NCBI GenBank assembly: GCA_964017195.1
Contig: OZ024897.1
Location: 9,236,951-9,300,950, forward strand
Direction: 5' to 3'
DNA from: Siderastrea radians
Lineage: Eukaryota; Cnidaria; Anthozoa; Scleractinia; Rhizangiidae
Length of the DNA stretch: 64,000 nucleotides
Made by a program: the position numbers and the translations under genes. The notes under the pieces were generated by a model. It saw nothing but the letters and a program-made list of their open reading frames with translations, did no database searches and was not told the DNA's origin. Shown in pieces: positions 60,401 to 64,000 of the stretch (within the stretch, counting starts at the first letter, position 1; the number at the start of each line of letters is the position of its first letter).

Positions 60401-61374
60401 ATGTGAAATCTAAACAAACAATTTTAAATTAACATGTTTAACCTGTTGATTTAAAGTGGGCTTTTCCCAGTGGATATGTAAGGATTCTTTGATCTTTAGT
60501 TGAAAGCTTGTAGTGGCGCAGTCTAAAATGCTGAAGCAATTGGTCGAACACAAATCGCGGCAACTTTCAGATTGTTGTAAGTGTTTGTATACGTGAGAAT
60601 GGCCCTATCCGTCGCTAAATGCTCACGTACTAGTGTTGAAAAGTGACGGGTGGTTTCACCGACGTAACAAGCGTTACGTTATATAAGTTACCTTATATAG
60701 GCCATTATTCTGGCGTCACTCAGAAACGCATTCGCCACCTGATAAAACGCTACTATAATAACATTGATATTAATTTAATTTTCTCTTCTTTTAAAATCGG
60801 AAACTTGTTTAGCGCGAAGGACCCTATCCCAAGCAATCTCCGTTCGAGTGTTGTTTACAAATTTTCGTGTGCAGGCTGTAACATGTCTTTAAAACTTAAA
60901 AATGTTGTGTTGTTTTTTTTAAAATATTAACCACACTTCTCTCGAGAATCATTGTTTATAAATTTTTTACCCTAAATTTCGTCTGCGGATGAAATCCTCA
61001 ACTACACTGTATAAATACAGCCCGTTCTGACCCCGCAAATGAAAGCTCCTCAGCTTTTTTAGAAAATATTTCTCAAAAAGGAAGTTTGGAAGTTTTTTCT
61101 AGATTCGATCTAGGATTCTTTTAGAGTGAAAGGATAAAAAAAAAATCATCAATTCTTATCATCTACGTCATGCCATTAAATTTAATACACCTTCTGTGTG
61201 TTACGAAATGGAAAACTGCCCGATCACTTACCCTATTATGTAAACAATGATCGCAAGTTGTATCAGCCTATTTATCAGTCCAACCTTTTTGCTTTTGATA
61301 TGCACTATCTTGGCGGTGTCGTATTCAAAGAACGCCGTAAGAATAACATCGCAAATTTGACTGCAAGACACCAT
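48479..61374 (-). CDS. P2X purinoceptor (ATP-gated cation channel)
   Basis: Eleven minus-strand exons with GT/AG borders: 61,374-61,232; 59,474-59,303; 58,742-58,595; 56,904-56,787; 55,249-55,163; 51,965-51,827; 51,310-51,225; 50,323-50,279; 49,803-49,713; 49,123-49,058; 48,607-48,479. They total 1,224 nt, 407 residues, within the family's usual range. Exon 1 has the cytosolic FFEYDTAKIV (Y-x-T-x-K) and TM1. Exon 2 has VTTKVKG, with the ATP-binding lysines. Exons 3-8 hold the cysteine-rich extracellular loop, including ICEIYSWCPVE-type, NFTILIKNN and GYNFR signatures. Exon 9 has IKAYGIRF, exons 10-11 TM2, and a YREKK trafficking motif precedes an acidic tail. Trimeric plasma-membrane channels of this family pass Na+ and Ca2+ on ATP binding. 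The exon 3 acceptor could be 3 nt later. Confidence 0.93.
52119..54625. mobile_element. 2.5-kb TTAA element with inverted arms of about 1 kb
   Basis: Outer ends AGTGCATATGACAGATTTT are inverted copies, flanked by TTAA at 52,115-52,118 and 54,626-54,629. Homology between arms continues inward for about 1 kb (52,119-53,320 against 54,625-53,580), leaving about 250 bp of spacer. TTAA duplication points to piggyBac or Kolobok-type mobilisation. Each arm has a decayed copy of one coding region; the best is minus-strand 54,519-54,175 (about 114 residues, starting MPFKNVKFDF). Further on, at 53,923-53,830, a reading CGNCALNHL with later CLCFKEIQKC recalls the cysteine cluster of the P2X7 C-terminal domain. 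It lies in intron 5 of the P2X gene. Confidence 0.8.
57055..57215. mobile_element. MITE-like foldback in P2X intron 3
   Basis: GGTAACCACGCATTTTTCAG at 57,066 is answered by CTGAAAAATGCGTGGTTACC at 57,171, with about 85 bp between the arms. The target duplication was not resolved. No coding content. Confidence 0.7.
57560..57790 (+). repeat. purine-rich G-run tract in P2X intron 3
   Basis: Many runs of three to six G separated by A-rich gaps, with GGGAAGTGGGA/GGGAAGCAGG-type units. Proline-rich frames on the other strand and Gly/Arg-rich frames on this one are composition artefacts. The runs could form G-quadruplexes in DNA on this strand; the P2X pre-mRNA would carry the C-rich complement. 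Confidence 0.6.
60068..60170 (-). mobile_element. LINE 3' tail in P2X intron 1
   Basis: TAGATAGATAGATAGATAGC then TTTATTAAAAG reads on the minus strand as AATAAAGCTATCTATCTATC, the usual LINE-type tail. The adjoining sequence (GCCCCCGGGCCGGC) is the likely 3' UTR. No coding part is present. Confidence 0.65.
60236..60925. mobile_element. Penelope-like element relic with an internal inversion
   Basis: The minus strand at about 60,672-60,522 reads ACYVGETTRHFSTLVREHL, the core of a GIY-YIG endonuclease as fused to Penelope-like reverse transcriptases, ending at TAG. The plus strand at 60,681-60,882 reads LPYIGHYSG through SSVVYKFSCAGCN, which is the segment that normally precedes ACYVGE. The two parts meet head to head near 60,675, so one is inverted. 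The sequence ACATGTCTTTAAAACTTAAA occurs at both outer ends in opposite orientation (60,881 onward, and inverted at 60,257-60,276). It is inactive and lies in intron 1 of the P2X gene. Confidence 0.75.
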
Positions 61375-61551
61375 CTCTGATCCTGAAATGGATGATGTCC
61401 ACTGAAATTCACAAGCGCCTTGTGTATGCCTATTTCAATTATCCAGTCATTTAAAAAAGAGAAGCAGATAAGGCCTGGTGACCAATGTTGTCTGCCCAAA
61501 ATGGCGCGCTGTGTTTCCTTTGAAACGCATTGAACTTTCTAGCATTGTGTC
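61375..61551. promoter_or_regulatory. putative bidirectional promoter with a short uORF
   Basis: Only 177 bp separate the P2X start codon (minus strand, 61,374) from the ATG of the plus-strand gene (61,552), so the two probably share a promoter. No TATA box stands out. A ten-codon upstream ORF (61,501-61,533, AAAATGGCG context, ending TGA) precedes the plus-strand gene and would be expected to lower its translation if transcribed. Transcript starts cannot be placed from sequence. Confidence 0.5.
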
Positions 61552-64000
61552 ATGTCAGAGGAAGTGGCTGTCACACTGAATAGTCAGTCAACTGAAATGG
61601 AATCTTCTGGAGTGAACAAGGAAGTTAAAAATGCCAAAGAAATACAGTCTTCTGATGTGAACAGGGCAGTTGAGAATACGTCCAAAATGCAATCTTCTGG
61701 CGCGAGCAAAACAGTTGACAATCCTGCTTCAATAGCTGAAGTGGTTTCCATACTGAAGGCTCAGTTAGGTAAAACGCAACCTTCTGAAGTGGACAGGGCA
61801 ATTGAGAATACTTCCCAAACGCAACTTTCTTGTATGAGCAAAACAGCTGAGAATCCTGCTACAATAGCTGAAGTGGTTTCCATACTGAAGAATCAGTCAG
61901 ATAAAACACAACCTTCTGATGTGAACGGGGCAGTTGAGAGTGCCTCTGAAATGCATTTAACTGGTCTGAACACATCTGAAAACGCCACTATACTGGGGGA
62001 ATCAGCCTCTACACTAACAAATCTGTCAATTAAAATGGAATTGTCTGGTGTAAATACAACAGCTCAGTACACCAGTTCCACTGAAACTAATTTGTCAAGT
62101 CTGAACACAACAGTTGAGGCAGCCTCTGAAACACAGTCTGGTGTGAACATGATAGATGAAAATGGCACTTCATCAGGAGAGCCTAGCACTTCCATTATGA
62201 AAGATCTTCCAGATGATGTACAAACTTTTGGTGTGGACAAGGCAAATGAAAATGCATCTATAGCTGGTTTAAAACATCAAACATTCCCTTGTCATGCAGA
62301 AGAAGACTCCAGTGCACTAGATGCCCCAGTCTCATCAGTGAAGGAACTACATCTTGAAGGTCAGGAAACAAGAGATTTGTGTATGGCAGATTCACAACAT
62401 TCAGCTGTTTCATGTATAACCATAGACTGCAATGTGGCAAAGGAAACAGCGTCTATAGTTAAGAGTATTTCAGACACACCGGTGACGGAGGGTAATACCA
62501 GTATGTCAGAGGAGACAACACCCACCCCTAAGGATGCCTTGGACGTGCCAGTGGCAGCTTATGTTGATGGCAACATTTCATCTCCTGCTACTATTCTCAG
62601 TGATTTGATAGTTGAAACAGCCACTTCTTGTGTAGCCATGGAACACTGCGAAGAATCTCTTAATCAGGCAGATTCATTACCGAAGGATATTTCAGTGACT
62701 GTTGAGTCCTCGGACGGGAATACCAAAAGACTGCAGGCAACTGAAGCAACCATTCAGCCACCCAGGAAAAAGATAAAACTCAGTAAAAGCATCAAAGTGC
62801 CAGTTGAGGATGTGCTAAGTGGCATGCATACCCAACTCTGTGGAGTTAAATGTCATGCAAAACACAATCCACTGCTATTAGCAGTTGGTGTACCATATGA
62901 TTGCACATTGAGGACATGTCTAGAGAACCATTTAAAACTGTCCATAAACAATGGCTGGAAATCGTCCAAAAATATTCAAGATCCCACATCAAGGCTGCGT
63001 CAGATTGTTGTTCACATGGCTGCGTTGACGGGAAAGTACAATTTGTTGGAGTTTATGTTAAAAGAGAATCTTGGTAACTCAAACCTTTTTTCAAATCCTG
63101 CTGAAAACTCACCACTTAATAAGATCCTCACAAGTGTACATCATTTTATGCCAGCTTCCTCCACTGATGAGAAAATTGTAGCATTTAAACAGATGTTACT
63201 ACTTCTTGTGAAGCATGACTGCAATGTTTTGATGGTAAAGGATGCTGCTAGTGGTGATACCATCCTTCATGTGTGTGCCAGGCGAATCAGGGATCTCACC
63301 AGTGAGATTGAGACTAAAGGACTTTTTGCCCCAGAACCTCCTCAGCTTCAAGGATTGCTTGAGCAGAGAAGGTTATATGAACAATTTTTCAAAGAAATTA
63401 TTCACACTTGTGAAAGGCTTTGTGCTGAGGGACATTTACATGAAAGCCAAGTCCTTGAATATTTTGATTGCGAAAATCTCTCTGGAGAGAAAATGTCTAA
63501 CATCCTTCAACAAGACGACTTAACAAGGAGGGAAAGTATTGTTGATACTAGTGACACCGCTCCTGCCATGTCAGAGGATGGGATCAGTGTTAATTCAAAG
63601 GAAGAAATCACAGTTGATGAGGAGAATTGCAACAAGAAAAACACGGAAGATGCATCACAGCTAAATATTGTTGCTGAAACGTCAGCTTTGTCACAGTCGG
63701 ACGATCTTCAAAGCAATTTCTCAACAGCTCAAAGTGTCATTGTGTCAACCAACTCAGTAACTCGCTCTGGCATTGCCACCTTATTGAGTAGCTCTCTGTC
63801 TGTCCAAATGCCAAGTGGGTGTCCAAATGGATCTACATCATCAACAGTGTCTGTCTCAGTGCAGTCACCCAAAACAGCGCATACAAGTAGCAGAGAGCAT
63901 GTTACATCAGCAGGCCACAGTGATTCACCAACCTTGCAAATGGATGCTGTGGAAAGTATTGTTGATACTAGTGAGACTGCTTCTGCCATTTCAAAAGATG
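61552..64000 (+). CDS. large Ser/Thr-rich protein with an ankyrin-like region, 5' part
   Basis: The frame stays open from the ATG at 61,552 to the window edge (816 codons, no stop), so the gene is cut off; an in-frame TAG at 61,540 makes this the first possible ATG. Residues about 34-135 hold 44-residue repeats (IAEVVSILK type, 132-bp period). Residues to about 400 are Ser/Thr/Val-rich and probably disordered. PPRKKIKLSK at about 402-411 resembles a nuclear localisation signal. Residues about 430-600 look folded, with ankyrin-like pieces (HNPLLLAV, SGDTILHVCARR) around helices. A Ser-rich part follows, in which ESIVDTS recurs 140 residues apart. The family is not recognised; a nuclear role is only a guess from the basic motif. 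Confidence 0.75.
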   Translation, partial: MSEEVAVTLNSQSTEMESSGVNKEVKNAKEIQSSDVNRAVENTSKMQSSGASKTVDNPASIAEVVSILKAQLGKTQPSEVDRAIENTSQTQLSCMSKTAENPATIAEVVSILKNQSDKTQPSDVNGAVESASEMHLTGLNTSENATILGESASTLTNLSIKMELSGVNTTAQYTSSTETNLSSLNTTVEAASETQSGVNMIDENGTSSGEPSTSIMKDLPDDVQTFGVDKANENASIAGLKHQTFPCHAEEDSSALDAPVSSVKELHLEGQETRDLCMADSQHSAVSCITIDCNVAKETASIVKSISDTPVTEGNTSMSEETTPTPKDALDVPVAAYVDGNISSPATILSDLIVETATSCVAMEHCEESLNQADSLPKDISVTVESSDGNTKRLQATEATIQPPRKKIKLSKSIKVPVEDVLSGMHTQLCGVKCHAKHNPLLLAVGVPYDCTLRTCLENHLKLSINNGWKSSKNIQDPTSRLRQIVVHMAALTGKYNLLEFMLKENLGNSNLFSNPAENSPLNKILTSVHHFMPASSTDEKIVAFKQMLLLLVKHDCNVLMVKDAASGDTILHVCARRIRDLTSEIETKGLFAPEPPQLQGLLEQRRLYEQFFKEIIHTCERLCAEGHLHESQVLEYFDCENLSGEKMSNILQQDDLTRRESIVDTSDTAPAMSEDGISVNSKEEITVDEENCNKKNTEDASQLNIVAETSALSQSDDLQSNFSTAQSVIVSTNSVTRSGIATLLSSSLSVQMPSGCPNGSTSSTVSVSVQSPKTAHTSSREHVTSAGHSDSPTLQMDAVESIVDTSETASAISKD

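Overview
The window is eukaryotic nuclear DNA: AT-rich, gene-poor, intron-bearing and densely packed with DNA-transposon relics, foldback elements and short tandem arrays. The repeat style, a P2X receptor in 11 exons, TKL-type kinase paralogues and a RecQ-like helicase fragment suggest a cnidarian, most likely an anthozoan such as a reef coral. This is inferred from sequence character alone, since no search could be run.

Region 1 (about 1.5-42.7 kb) is a tandem segmental duplication. Unit A (about 1,510-25,870) and unit B (about 27,545-40,870) share colinear homology, and a truncated third unit C starts at about 41,300. Each full unit carries one copy of an unusual gene: a long Gln/Glu-rich coiled coil made of about 38-residue repeats, fused to a C-terminal TKL-like kinase with its last exon behind an intron holding an (ATC)n tract. 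Copy B (36,138-39,944) is intact. Copy A (10,545-25,294) is dead: frameshifts, a stop codon, a 330-bp palindromic MITE in the coiled coil, and a 10.8-kb element with 62-bp terminal inverted repeats and a 7-bp target duplication inside the kinase exon.

Unit B was itself invaded. Its largest insertion contains a 2.4-kb Mutator-like element (31,160-33,593) with about 175-bp inverted ends and a perfect 9-bp target duplication. It carries a RecQ-like helicase fragment and a divergent ZAD-like zinc-finger reading frame. That frame is in turn split, without loss of frame, by a 476-bp MITE with TAA target duplications.

Region 2 (about 40.9-48.4 kb) has no host gene. It holds a decayed LINE fragment, foldback repeats, an interrupted array of roughly 110-130-bp units, a repeat shared with 17.7-19.9 kb that contains a tRNA-like segment, a MITE and a TTATG satellite.

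Region 3 (48.5-64 kb) holds two host genes arranged head to head, with about 177 bp between their start codons. On the minus strand is a complete P2X ATP-gated cation channel (11 exons, predicted 407 aa). On the plus strand is the 5' part of a large Ser/Thr-rich protein with a possible ankyrin-like region, which runs off the window. Introns of the P2X gene contain a 2.5-kb TTAA-flanked element with inverted arms of about 1 kb, a Penelope-like GIY-YIG retroelement relic with an internal inversion, a LINE tail and a MITE.
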